From Platerodrilus igneus (taxonomy: Eukaryota > Arthropoda > Insecta > Coleoptera > Lycidae): a stretch of DNA of 64,000 bases. Shown piece by piece: positions 52,990 through 64,000 of the stretch (within the stretch, counting starts at the first letter, position 1; each line of letters opens with the position of its first letter). The DNA is taken from NCBI GenBank assembly GCA_036346225.1, contig JARFIW010001104.1, forward strand, positions 10,442,001 through 10,506,000. Reading direction: 5' to 3'. Position numbers and translations under genes: made by a program. The notes beneath the pieces were generated by a model, which saw only the letters and a program-made list of their open reading frames with translations, searched no databases and was not told where the DNA came from.

Positions 52990-55390
52990 TAGATACAGCT
53001 CGGTTCCTCTTCTGTTGTTTCTTAATTATATGCCCTATTTCATCAAGATTCAGGGTGTGTAAAGGTAGTTAAGCAGCCTGTGGCTGCCAAGATCCCTCAA
53101 CACTTAGTCATTATCTGTAGTTGTTTATAGTAATCACCATGTTTAAGTACAGTAATTTTTTTCATCATTAGATTTACCATTTTGAATTGGTTGGATGCGT
53201 ACCTCCATTGATTTCTATTCTGAGCAAGCCTGCACATTTTCCTGAAATTCACACAGCCTACATCTTTCACTAACTGTGTGCAACCTAGGCCTAACTCTAC
53301 CTCTCTTTTTCTCTATCCCTGCTTTTAATATATTCCGCACTATTCCCTCATGCCTTAGTATGTTACCTATCATCCTATCTCTCCTATTTTTTTAGTGTTT
53401 TCCACATACTTCTCTCTTCGCCTACCATTTGCAGTACCTCTTTATTCTTAACTTTGTCTGTCCATGATATCTTCATCATACGTCTGTAGCACCACATTTC
53501 AAAGGCTTCTATCTTTTTCCTGTCCGCTTCTTCTACTGTTCAGGTTTCACAGTCGTACAGTGCTGTGCTCCGCACATATGTTTTAAGCAATTTGAACACA
53601 GTAATTGCTTTTTCTTGTTAAATGTAGCACGACCTTGTGCTAATCTTTGTTTTATATCTTTTGTGCTTTTCCCATCTTGCGTTTTTGATGTCTAGATAGC
53701 AGAAATCCTTAACCTCTTGTAAGTTCTCGTTACCTATTTGTATTCTTGATTTTATTTTCTCCTCTTTTGCACACTAGAACTTTAGTTTTATTTTTGTTAA
53801 TTTTGATACCGCGTCTCTCTGTTAGAACTTTTTCAATTTCACTAAGAGCAGCTTCTAACTCTTCCTTGCTAGATGCTAATACCTCTATATCATCCGCAAA
53901 TCTGAGCTTATCAATATTTTGTCCTTGCATAATAATTCCAAATGTCTTCTTGCATTTATGTACAAGTTAAAAATTAACTGGGATAGGGCACATCCCTGTC
54001 TCACCCCTTTCCTAATATTTACTTCTCTACGTTCCTGCTCTAATTGTATTATCACTGTTTGCTCTTTGTATAAGCTATGTATTATCCATAAATCCCTATA
54101 ACTCTTTCCAATCTTTTTGAACATTTCAAGCATTTTTTTACATTGTCGAATGCTTTTTCCAGATCTACAAACCCTATATATGCGCTCTCCCCTTTTTCTA
54201 TTGTTTTCTCTATTATCACTTTCAGAGTTAAAATAGCCTCCCGTGTACTCCTATTTCGCCTAAACCCAAATTAATCTTCTTCCAGTACTTCTTCAGCTCG
54301 TTTTTCCATTTGTTTTTGTACAATTTTAGTTAATATTTTTGACACTTGTATTCCAAAATTTTCACATCTATCTGAACCTTTCTTTTTTTGGTATAGTGAC
54401 TGTGATGTTGTTTGAAATCTTTGGGTATCTCGCCTATATCATACATATAGCTTACAAGTTGGAAGTGACGTTCTGTTACTTCTTGTCCTGCGGCTTTTAG
54501 AGTTTCTGCTTGCACATTATCCCTACCAGGTGCTTTACCATTTTTCAGACTTTTTAATGTTAATTCAAACTCATCTCTAAGTATAGAATATCCCAAGTCA
54601 TCATTGTCAATGTCTGATTCTTGTTCTAATGTTGTTAGTTCCTCTCCTGCATATAAATTTCCTATGTATTCTTGCCATCTATTCACTTTCTCTACATTTT
54701 CTATAATGACGTTTCCTCCGCGTCACTTATATTTTTGTTATACGCTTTTATATCCCTAAAATTCATTCTAATTAGTTTATATGCTTCGTCTGTCTTTCGT
54801 TTCCTTTCCTTGCAGCCCTTTGCACTTATCATCAATCCATTTTTTTTAGCCTTTTTGCATTTGCGAATAATTTCCCATTTTATGGTTTTGTATCTCTGTT
54901 TTCCTGTTTCACGTGCTCTATTTTTGTATTTTTGTCTTTCTTCTATTAGATTCAGAATATCATTTGTTATCCATGGTTTCTGTTTTTTTTTTGTGTATAC
55001 TCCAGAATGTCTCTGGCTGCCATGTCTATGCTGGATTTAAGGTTATTCCATTGTTTCTACTTCATTAGTATGCTCCCGATATCTTTCAGTAATTCATTTG
55101 ATTTTTTTCAAATCTTTCGTCAATATCTTTATCTTTTAGTTTCTCAGTGCCTTTTTCCGTTCCTCTTTTTCAGATTTTTAAATTTAAGAGTGACTTTCAT
55201 AATTACGATGTTGTGGTCGCTGTCTACATCTGCTTCTGGGTAGCTTCTACAGTCTTTTACTTGCATCCTAAACCGTTGTCCAACAAGAATATAATCAATT
55301 TGATATTTTCCTATATCTTCCGGCATCTTCCATGTGTATAGTCTTCTAGCATGATGTTTAATTAAACAATCAATATTTAAATACATTTAT
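52990..55390 (-). pseudogene. Non-LTR element family C, 5'-truncated copy
   Basis: Minus strand from 55386: end of the endonuclease (HHARRLYTWKMPEDIGKYQI, DYILVGQRF, DVDSDHNIVIMKV), then a linker. The RT follows: WQEYIGNLYAGEELTTLEQE (54680), SILRDEFELTLKSLKNGKAP, KIGKSYRDLWIIHSLYKEQT, EVNIRKGVRQGCALSQLIFN and the catalytic LRFADDIEVLASSKEELEAA (about 53910). The C-terminal part (53600-53240) and the tail to about 52990 follow. Stops and frameshifts at about 54330, 54130, 53885 and 53730. It shares its tail with 41176-41869. Confidence 0.85.
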
Positions 55391-55589
55391 TTCTATAATT
55401 GTATTGTTTAATATTTGAAATAGTACCTCTATTACATACATTTGATGTATTTCAGCAATAGGTTAAAATATATTGCATTTGCACGTGATTGAACTACTGA
55501 AACCTGCAGTATTATAATACGGTAGTGGGTTTTTGCATTGAAACATTAGATATTAATTCAACATTTTGAAATATTTATTACTTATATTC

Positions 55590-57275
55590 TACGATCCATT
55601 CTGAACGGACCTGCACCTTGAAGTTCTAAAATACTAGAACGGGTACAATGGCTTGCGTGCTTCAGTGAGCTAAAAAGTCGAACTATAGGTTTAACTAAAT
55701 TAAACGGGTCTTTAGTGAGGAACCAGACTAAGACAGGTCCCCGAAAGAGGGCAGCAGCTTTTTTGGTTCTTAGAGTGGCAGAGACCATAGGGGTCGGTAT
55801 GGCATTTGAAGACACTACTGCGATGTGGAAGGCTACTGGAAACCACCACATTACCTCCCAAGTACACGGCGTACTTAAATTGTTATTAATGATGATGGCA
55901 TCCTCTTGGGTAAAAAATAGCCCTCCCCCCATACGGATCTCCGGGTGATGTGATCCGAAAAAATAAAAAAAGAGTCGTAAACATTCTGTGAGTCAGAGCG
56001 TGGAATATCAGAAGTAAGAAGCAAGTAGGTAAGCTAGAGAACTTGAAAATTGAAATGAATATGTTAGCACTAGACATAGTAGGGATCAGCGAAGTTCGCT
56101 GATCAGAGGCGGGAGATTTTTGGAGTGGAGAGTTTAGAGTAATTCATACAGTATCAGAGTAATGAAATTCGGGTGTGGGGATAGTTATGCGAAAAAAGAT
56201 AGGACAACGTGTAGCAAACTACTTACAAAAGAGCGAACGAGTGCTCATGGTTAGATTAGAATCTAAACCTGTAAACACAGTAATAATACAAGTATAAATA
56301 CCCACCTTTAGCTACAGTGCTGAAGAGGTAGAAGCGATCTACAAAAATATCGAAGACATACTAAGATAGTAAAAGGACATGAAAATTTAATAATTACGGG
56401 AGATTTTAATGCAGTGGTAGGTGAAGATAGGGAAGGAGCAGTTGTAGGTTTATTTGGTTTAGGCACGAGAAATGACAGGGGAAATAGGCACGTGGAATGT
56501 TGCGACAAGAACAATTTAACCTTCACAAACACATTATTTCAACATCATGCTAGAAGACTGTACACGTGGATGGTGCCAGGAGATATGGGAGATATCAAAT
56601 AGATTACATTCTTGTCAGACAACGGTTTAGGAGACCAGTAAAAGACTGTAGAAACTACCAAGAAGCAAATATAGACACTGACCACAACATCGTAATTATG
56701 AAGGTTGCATTTAAATTTAAAAATTTGAAAAATAGAATCGGAAAAAAGGCACTTTGATTTTGAGGAACTAAAAGATAAAAATATTCAAGAAAGATTCGAA
56801 AAAAAGTCAAATGAATTACTGAAAGATATCTGGAAAATATCTGATACTAAGAAAGTAGAAACAGAATGGAATAACATTAAATCCAGCTTTGACATGGTGG
56901 CCAGAGATATTCTGGACTATACACAAAAGAGAATAAGAAACCATGGATAACAAAGGATATCCTAAATTTAATAGAAGAAAGACGAAAATACAAAAATAAA
57001 TCAGACGAAACAGGAAAACAGAGATACAAAACCATGAAATGGGAAATTATTCGGAAATGCAGGAAAGCTAAAGAACACTGGATTGATGAAAGGTGCAAAG
57101 AGGTACAAACTAAGATGAAAATAGGAAAGACAGATGAAGCATGCAAACTAATTAGAATGAATTTCAGGGATATAAAACCGTATAGCAAAAATATAAAGGA
57201 CGCGAGAGGAAACGTCATTATAGAAAATGTAGAGAAAGTGGGTAGATGGCAAGAATATTTAGGGAATTTGTTCAG
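55590..57275 (+). pseudogene. Non-LTR element family C, 5' region and endonuclease (3'-truncated)
   Basis: A GC-richer 5' untranslated part (55590-55950, with TGGAAGGCTACTGGAAACC) leads into RAWNIRSKKQVGKLENLKIE, MLALDIVGISEV, NTVIIQV, then GDFNAVVGEDREGAVVGLFG (about 56400), LYTWMVPGDMGD and QIDYILVRQRFRRPVKDCRN, IDTDHNIVIMKVAFK (56665-56715). It ends at VGRWQEYLGNLF (57235-57270), where the RT should begin. Several stops. It overlaps in content with the neighbouring minus copy but differs in sequence, so it is a separate insertion. Confidence 0.8.
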
Positions 57276-58202
57276 GGACTGCTTCCCACTGTGCAAGGAT
57301 CCTTACTAGGTGCAGGATATCATCGCTTGATTGGTGTATAGTTTAATATTAATTCTTCTAATTTTATGAAGGTTCTTATTTATTTTGACATAATTGACAT
57401 TACATTGTTTCTAAAAATACAACGGTTGCTAGAAAGCTAAGTAAGTTACAATGATTTAAGTGGACTGTAATTAAGTAGGTCGGAATGCACCTCAATACAT
57501 ACAGGCAACTAAACATGCACTGATGTGTACAATAGGTAGGTGATAGTTAGTACTGAACATGCCGGCGGCCTTGAAAGTAACCAGTTTCAACAAATTAACA
57601 ATGTACGTTTTTTTTTTATAGTGGTAAAGGATTTTATATCCGCTGTGTGGGACTTTTCCTTACCGGAGCAAGGACATACCCACTAAAAATCCACTTTGGT
57701 GTCGGACTCGAGATCCCTTGTCAAAGGACGTTTATAGGAATCCCGTGACTAGCGTACCTGGACTAGGTCCTTCACCGATCATTTACATTTCCAATGCTCC
57801 ACCCGTAGGTACTACATTGGCCAAGAGGCCAAAAATTCTTCATGACAGAGACGTAGTTATGGACATCTATGGGAGGCCTTGCCGAGTCTTAAATTTCAGA
57901 TGATAAAAAATGACGTAACGGGACTAGCGGTGCCCAAGCTAGGCTGTGGACTGGATCGCTTAGATTGGAGAATAGTTTGAAATATGGTAGAAGTAATTTT
58001 CCAGGAAACCCACATCCCAGGTCCTTGTTTGTTGCTATCAACCGGTTGCCTACCAAAACCAAGCAAAGAGTATTGACTGTTATTTCCAACGCCGTGGTGG
58101 ATGCACCAGAGTAGATAGCCGTCGATACCGCCATCAATCATCAAATTGACGTCAAAATGTTTTTACAGTTACGGGACATAACGGTTTTAAAGAGGGGGCA
58201 GT
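57276..58202. other. Mixed non-coding stretch with a SINE stub
   Basis: No gene recognised. 57779-57828 is the 3' end of the SINE family on the minus strand (TTACATTTCCAATGCTCCAC, then GGTACTACATTGGCC). GGACTAG-type motifs recur near 57745 and 57920. The last bases (AAAGAGGGGGCAG, 58190-58202) form a polypurine tract before the following LTR-like block, so 57830-58190 may be the decayed 3' part of an LTR element. Confidence 0.45.
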
Positions 58203-58690
58203 GTTACGAACTATTAGGCAACCCGTCAAACACGCAAGTTGCATAACCGAAGTGTATTCTACAGAAGTCCAGAACATTCAAGCAAACACCAGACTATGAA
58301 TCATCTAGTTAATTTTAGGGTATATATAAGATCGGTGATGAATGTACATCCAAATATCATATATAAATCATATCGTGTATAGTTAGTTGGTCATTACGTT
58401 TTGAAAGTCCTATAGTAAATATAAATTTGTGTTATGTGAACGTGGATATTGTACCGCCAGCTTGTACATAAATAGACAAAAAGGGTAATAAATAAATTGT
58501 AGTAGTAGTGTTAGTGTTGTTAAGAAGACTTATGGTTAAGGATTTAGTTTAAGAAGATATTAGTGCTTGTCGATAGCATTGGTGCTTCATTATTAATTGG
58601 ACTGAAAACATCTATAAATAAGGCATGTACTGTTAATTAAACGTGTGAATAGTGAATAATAAAAACTTCTGTTATTACTTGTTCTAAATT
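58203..58690 (+). repeat. LTR-like block after a polypurine tract
   Basis: TGTTACGAACTATTAGG follows the purine tract directly. AATAAAAAC near 58657 could be a polyadenylation signal and TGGTGAACGCG near 58692 lies where a primer-binding site might start. No partner LTR was found in the window. The right edge is uncertain. Confidence 0.45.
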
Positions 58691-58734
58691 GGTGAACGCG
58701 TTAATAGTAGTCCGCTAGAATATAGATTCATGTA

Positions 58735-60560
58735 AATCTGCATACAAGTAAGCACATTTAACATCAATGTGTGCATTAGGAAAATCTAGTAAACACACTA
58801 AGTACGTAAAGAAAAAATTACTAGCACAAATTCTATAACAGGTACAAAAACATCACGATTATCAACACCATGTTGTTGCCGAAAGCCATGAGCAACAAGC
58901 CTAGCTCTAAAACAACAAGTCCATGTTCTATCATTACTAATTTTCCTTGTGAAAAGTCATCGATTATGTTTTTTAGGACGTGGAACAATTTCCCAAACTT
59001 TTCTTTCAATTAAGGTATTGTATTCTTCTTGCATGGTTTTAATCCACTCTGTTTTTTCTGTTGAAGCTACAGCTTCTTCATAATGATGTGGAATCCCAGT
59101 TAATCCCGCAAAAAATAATGGATCATCTTTTAAGAAATTTAGCTTCAAGCTTTTCATTCAATATCTGGATTAATTTTATTAATATTCTCTGCACCGTTAT
59201 ATATTTTATCTGTATCTTCAGGTAAGACACTACATTTTGGATTTACAGCTAAACCACGAGAAGTTCTAAAATCGAATTTGTTTTCATCAAAATCTATATT
59301 TTTAGCTTTACAGAACTCTCAAACATTGGCTAATGATCTTAATTTTGAAGAATCACCGTGTTCATAATAAATATCCTGTTTGCCTTTTGTATGCCGATTT
59401 ACATGAATCTATTACATTGAACAACCAAAAGGCTTTGTTCGAGGGAATTCAGATCAATTTGTTATGAAATTGAACAAAGCGTTATATTGACTAAAACAAG
59501 CTGTCAAAGAATGGCATACTCACTTTAATTAGACCTTATTAAAACTGAGTTATACAACGTTAAATTATTGTCCTTGTTTGTATGGTAAAGGATGTGATGT
59601 GTTTAATCTTGTCTATGTAGAAGATATGGCCATACTTGCTAGAAATAATAGTCTACTAAATTCAGCTATTGCTGAATTAAAAATAGAATTTAGGTGTGTA
59701 AACCTAGATCCAATACAAAGGTATATAAAAGATTTTATTGTGTAACTATCGCAAAAATTTAATATTAACTTAGAACAAAGAGTATCAGTTCCGTTGGATC
59801 CTGGAATAAATATGAGATTTAAACTATAGTGAACCAAATTTTGCTTGTCAGTACAAAGAATTGATTGGTAGTTTCTTGTTTATGGCCTCTCGAACACAAT
59901 TTGACACATCTTTTGCTGTAATCCAATTATCTCAATACGCATCAAAGCCAAATGATACCGTTTGGCATTTGTTGCTAAGAGTGTTGCAATATCTATATTC
60001 CACAAGGTACTTGGCAATAGATTTATCTAGAGTAGGTGAAGGTAACATTAGAATGTTTACTGATGCCTCATTTGGCACATCATTAAATTGTAGGAAGTCG
60101 ATTAGTGGATATCTTTTATTTTTTGATTATGTTCCAATTGGTTGGAGATGCTCAATTCAACGTTGCGTTAACAAATCAACAATGGAAGCAAAGAATATCG
60201 CAATGAATTCTGCTGCAGTTGAACTGTAGTGGTTTATGAGAATTTTGAGCGAATGTATAGGTTTAAAAGGTATATGTAATTTACCTAATCTATACTCAGA
60301 TGATCAAAGCGCAATTTTCTTTGTAAAGAATTCTGCAATCAACATTCGCTCAAAACATATTGATATTTAGTATCGTTATATCCGACAACTATATTGTGAA
60401 AAATGTTTTGACTTAAAATACGTTAATACCAAATTTAATTGGGCCGGTATTTTAACTAAGGCATTTTATTTGGCATGATTAAAAATGTTTACAAACAAAT
60501 GGTTTGCGGATTCTTGTTCAGATGATAACGAGAAAGGGAGAGATTGTGTGATAAATAAAT
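58735..60560. pseudogene. Ty1/copia RT-RNase H relic with an inverted 5' part (copy 2)
   Basis: 58735-59350 reads on the minus strand: HHYEEAVASTEKTEWIKTMQ and EEYNTLIERKVWEIVPRPKK (59110-58960), then ARLVAHGFRQQHGVDNRDVF and, near 58740, CMQIYMNL/YADLHES. From 59390 the plus strand repeats YADLHES and continues LNKALY, LVYVEDMAILARNN and, from 59861, the RNase H part (MFTDASFGTSLNCRKSISGY, NKSTMEAKNIAMNSAAVEL). So a segment is inverted with about 25 bp of shared sequence at both ends. The plus part lacks bases near 59720 that copy 1 keeps. Same structure as 34380-35905. Confidence 0.85.
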
Positions 60561-60720
60561 AAAAATGTTTGCTTCATTCTCGTTTTTGCACCTAACCAAT
60601 TATGAAGTTATTACAGTATTTAATTTATGTTTAAAACCGGTGGGGTGATCCTGTTTGAAATAAATTCTTCACCGTCAATAATGCATCTTGATGTGCTAAT
60701 TGTTATATATAAATTACGGT

Positions 60721-62648
60721 TATGAAAATAAAGTATTATACTATAATAGAAAAGATTATTATTAATCACAAATTCCAAGTAAAGAAAATAGAGTCAGAAG
60801 CCAATCGTACGATCCGAAATACTGACTATGAGAATCAAGTTCTGCGGCAATTTGAAAACAACCCACAACAAACACTCATGCCATTGCCCAGGCGATGAAT
60901 ACAAGTCACACATCTGTATGGAGGATATTGAAGGACTACCAGAAGCATGCAGTTGGCATTCAAAAAGTGCAAACATTAATTCCAGCTGATTATTCCAACA
61001 ATTTACAGAATTAATGACAAACCAAAATTTCCTTATGGACAGACGAGGCATGTTTTATAAGCGATGTCACATCGCTCACACGTTACATCATCAATGAAAG
61101 TTTTCTGTTAATATTTGGGCTGGGATTGTTGACAATTATGTAATGGGACCGTATTTACTGCCTGCACGGATAGATGGTCATGTGTATAGGATTTTTCTGG
61201 AACATACTCTACCAGAATTACTTGAAAATATTGTTGTATATAGCGAAGTTATTATTTTAGACTACTTTTAGAAATGCAACATTGTAACAATCAATACATT
61301 CCGCATTCTATATTTTATGAAACTTTGCAATCTACTTTGTCATTATCTTGTTCAAACCAAATCTTAATGTTTCATGTTCTTTCCTCTTAATCTGTACCGC
61401 ATTGGTTAGTTACTTTGTATTTTTCATAATCAGTTTTCCTGTAAGATTATTACAAACTAGGAAGTTTTGGCTAACGTCTATACTGTTTATCACATGCCAA
61501 AACCTTCTGTAGAAACCAGTATCCTTGAGTCAGCATGTATAAAAGGCCAAGACACATTTCCACTCATCGGTAGTTTGTGGGCAGCTAAGCAGTTAGCCAA
61601 GTCATGGGTCGCCTGCTGTAAAGGAGTTGGCTCTCATGGAAATAGTGGCTTAACTCTTTGTAGATGCCAAAGAAACCCTAATCAAGATGATCACGTAAGT
61701 AATTCTTTATTATTATCATTGTTTAACTCTTATACTACTTCATATTTTGTTAACATGTCATTTAGCTTAAGTTTATTTATTATTCATTAAATATTGTTGT
61801 TGATTTCGTCATGTTGTTACTCCACTCGTTACTAGATCCCAAGGTCCGTAGGACCTAAGTTAAGTACCACCTCTCGCTACTAAAGACTCTACCATCACAT
61901 CACCTAGCTACGCCATCATGCCCAAGTACATTTCACAGTATCAAAAGTATTATTAACAACTGCCAAAAGTGTACTTAACAATGTTCTACTTAATATTCAA
62001 AGAAATATTGTTTTCTAGCATGATGGTGCACCAGCACAATTTAGATTAATCTTAATACAGAAGAATAGTTAGTGGCTCCAATTATTCTAGCGTTAATGAT
62101 ATTTGTGAAGATCCACAGCTATTTCGAAGAATATGGCAGTTGATTGTATATCGATACAACTTGTGTATCAAATCATAACTTCGTGCAATTTTTATAAAGT
62201 ATAATTTCTAGCTTATCTGGAGACAGAGAAATTTCCGGACCCTAGTTTATTATAAAATATGCATATTTATAGTCCATTCCAGCTAAGAATAAAGCGATGA
62301 AAGGTATAGGGAAAGTTTAGCCTTCGATTTGATTAGTTAAAACATGATGCTGATTTACACAGCTTAATTTTAAAAATTTGTATTTAAAATATATATATAA
62401 TGCGCCATTGTCAAATTTGCAATAAAAACGGGTTATGGAAATTAATTTAGGCTAGTCACGATTTATAATCACTCAAATATGGAATTAATAATTATTCTGT
62501 ATGTATATATAGAAATTATAATTAATTTGGTATGTAAATCCACCTTGCATACAAGGTACTTTATTCTTATTTGGAATGGACTATAAGCGCCCTCTATAAT
62601 TTCTGAAAATTAGAAATAGTTATTCTGTGATACCCTGTATATGTGGTA
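60721..62648 (+). pseudogene. Mariner-type transposase relic with a 740-bp insert (copy 2)
   Basis: Same content as 36065-37984: TDYENQVLRQFENNP, WRILKDYQKH, NIWAGIVDNYVMGPYLLPAR, HVYRIFLEHTLPELLENI, an insert from about 61265 to 62015, then QHDGAPAQFRLI at 62017. It differs by single bases, and here the QHDG box keeps the more usual Ala of HDGAPA. Confidence 0.7.
62270..62583. mobile_element. MITE with TA target site (copy 2)
   Basis: The same MITE as 37612-37921, with TAGTCCATTCC ends and TA on both sides (62268-62269 and 62584-62585). It travelled with the larger duplication rather than inserting twice, since the flanks are the same. Confidence 0.8.
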
Positions 62649-62743
62649 GTTTAAATTTGTCTTGGTAGAAGTGCACCCTCACTACCAATACTGGATAAAC
62701 TCACACATTCTGTCGAGCGCTTTTTACCCGTACTTTTGGCAAG

Positions 62744-63161
62744 GACCTTTTTGCATTCTAAATTCAATTGAATACCTTTCAAATGTAAACATCACAACTT
62801 TCTAGTTCATCTAATAGTTGCTCTTCAGAGCTTTCAACTAAGATGAATTCATATAACAAGATGTCAGAAGTTCACAATACTTTGTGCTTCAATTTGAAAC
62901 ATTAAAACAGAGCTGCAAGAATGTTACAATCTATAACTTCAGCTTCCGGCAATTGTTCTAACTCATTCGCCGTTCTGATACAGTTAGCCCTAAGCACACG
63001 TCTACCATTTGTTTTGGCTTCACCTCCATTATCCATAGCCTATTGTATTTAATTATACACAAATAAAAAGGATTCATTGTAAGCCTGCTCCCAATTGAAG
63101 TTTGAACTGCTTTTGAAGGTCATATCACAGTCGCCACCAATGTCATGCCCAGCCATCTTAC
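62744..63161 (-). pseudogene. Unrecognised broken reading frame (copy 2)
   Basis: Counterpart of 38080-38497, with the same start MAGHDIGGDCDMTFKSSSN, the same stops and a few base changes. No family recognised. Confidence 0.4.
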
Positions 63162-63394
63162 AGCTACCCGCTGCACCCGGCTAAGAGGGTTTGAAAAACT
63201 ATTGATTCTAAAGAACGTCAAGCTAAGTGGGCATCCCAAGAATTGCCTCTAAGACAACAATTGAAACTACATTGCACAGTCGCACTAGCTAAAACTTCCT
63301 TTTTATAGAACCCTTTTTTAAAAAGTATCTCTATTTATTTTTATTTGACTACTGCTCTAAAACACTAACTTATTAAAAATGTAGCATTTATAGG

Positions 63395-64000
63395 CATATT
63401 CAACATGTTACCACCTAAAAGCACTAACATGACAAAACCTTTAGATGTCAGCATTTTCAAAACCCATTAAAATAAAATGGCGGCAGGTTCTCAGAGATTG
63501 GAAAATAAAAAATAAGAGAGATAAAAAGAGCTGCTTTTCTACACTGTTAAAGCAGCGTTTGGAAAAGATTGGTGCACATATTAAGACCATTAAACCTGGA
63601 TTCGAAGCAACTAGCAGTATACCACTTAACCGTCAAAAAACTTCTGAAAGTGAAGATCATGCAGTATCAACAGAAGCACAAAATATATTGGAACGGACTG
63701 CAAGAAATGTTTTAAGAAGCTATATTTGAAAAGGCAGGAACATCTGGCATAGTGCAAAAAACAGGCAAAAGTATTTATCAAGAAGACATTGAAAAGCTAT
63801 TGACATCGTTCATTTAGAAACCGAAGGAGAAACAAAATAAACCAGGTAGAAAATCAAAACAAAAGATATTACTGTCGAGCTATAATGAGAGTGACAAAGA
63901 TGTATTAGTGGCAACAGGAAATGCTGAAGTTTTGAAATTGATCACATTTAAGGGAAACTCCTACAAGATGTTTGAGAACGGTGCTGTGTCGAAAACTCCA
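63395..64000 (+). pseudogene. Pogo/Tigger-type transposase C-terminal relic (copy 2, runs off the window)
   Basis: ATG-containing frame at 63448: MSAFSKPIKIKWRQVLRDWK, RDKKSCFSTLLKQRLEKIGA, HIKTIKPGFEATSSIPLNRQ. It lacks the stop seen at 38868 in copy 1 but has its own stop at 63727. Beyond 63868 it continues SSYNESDKDVLVATGNAEVL and FKGNSYKMFENGAVSKTP to the end of the window. Confidence 0.7.

Larger units (their letters stand above)
59090..63868 (+). repeat. Segmental duplication, copy 2 (about 4.8 kb)
   Basis: Nearly identical to 34380-39204, same orientation, offset 24,656 at the copia part rising to 24,664 at the right end because of small indels. To the left this copy keeps more copia sequence than copy 1; to the right (after 63868) it runs on into pogo transposase, whereas copy 1 stops. 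So copy 2 looks closer to the ancestral arrangement. Confidence 0.9.

Noticed and set aside
52990..57275. Head-to-head family C copies as one LINE inverted by twin priming
   Set aside because: The two copies overlap in content for several hundred bases (endonuclease end to RT start) and differ clearly in sequence, so they are separate insertions.

Overview
This window looks like a gene-poor, AT-rich, transposon-rich piece of a nuclear animal genome, most probably an insect. Host genes have GT-AG introns, some only 47-57 bp long. The mobile elements (BEL/Pao, Ty3/gypsy, Ty1/copia, several non-LTR families, Penelope, Merlin, PIF/Harbinger, pogo and Tc1/mariner relatives with a DUF4817-type head) are a mix common in arthropods. 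I cannot fix the order or species from sequence alone.

Three host genes can be supported, all on the + strand. (1) Dystroglycan (Dg) spans at least 4814-32393 in five visible exons; its 5' exons lie left of the window. It encodes the end of the alpha-DG N-terminal module with a furin-like site, a threonine-rich mucin region, two CADG plus SEA-like modules, a transmembrane helix and a dystrophin-binding PPxY tail. (2) SMUG1 uracil-DNA glycosylase (43374-44272, two exons). (3) ADAT2, the catalytic subunit of the tRNA adenosine-34 deaminase (44265-44762), whose start codon lies inside the last codons of SMUG1, so the two overlap by 8 nt on one strand and may share a transcript. A possible zinc-finger first exon lies near 48208.

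The rest is mostly mobile DNA. 1-3590: gypsy and BEL relics in a probable Dg intron. 6345-17340, the intron after the mucin exon: a mariner-type relic that begins 8 bp from the splice donor, three non-LTR relics, a two-gene PIF/Harbinger relic, two MITEs with clear target duplications, and a SINE pair. 17865-31022, the next intron: a three-level nest in which Merlin sits in a Penelope-like element, which sits in a mariner-type element, with target duplications at both levels and hammerhead-ribozyme-like motifs at the Penelope ends. 32400-34370: the Dg 3' region and weak relics. 34380-39204 and 59090-63868: a nearly identical direct duplication of about 4.8 kb containing copia, mariner, MITE and pogo pieces. 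39257-42760: a non-LTR element (called family C here) interrupted by an LTR-like insertion and a SINE. 48730-57275: a near-complete non-LTR element with an SGNH-esterase ORF1 (family B) flanked by more family C copies. 58203-58690: an isolated LTR-like block.

I see no bacterial-type system, CRISPR array or intact autonomous transposon. The most unusual host features are the SMUG1/ADAT2 overlap, a His-to-Leu change at the expected zinc ligand of ADAT2, and a 57-nt in-frame intron in Dg next to the furin-like site.
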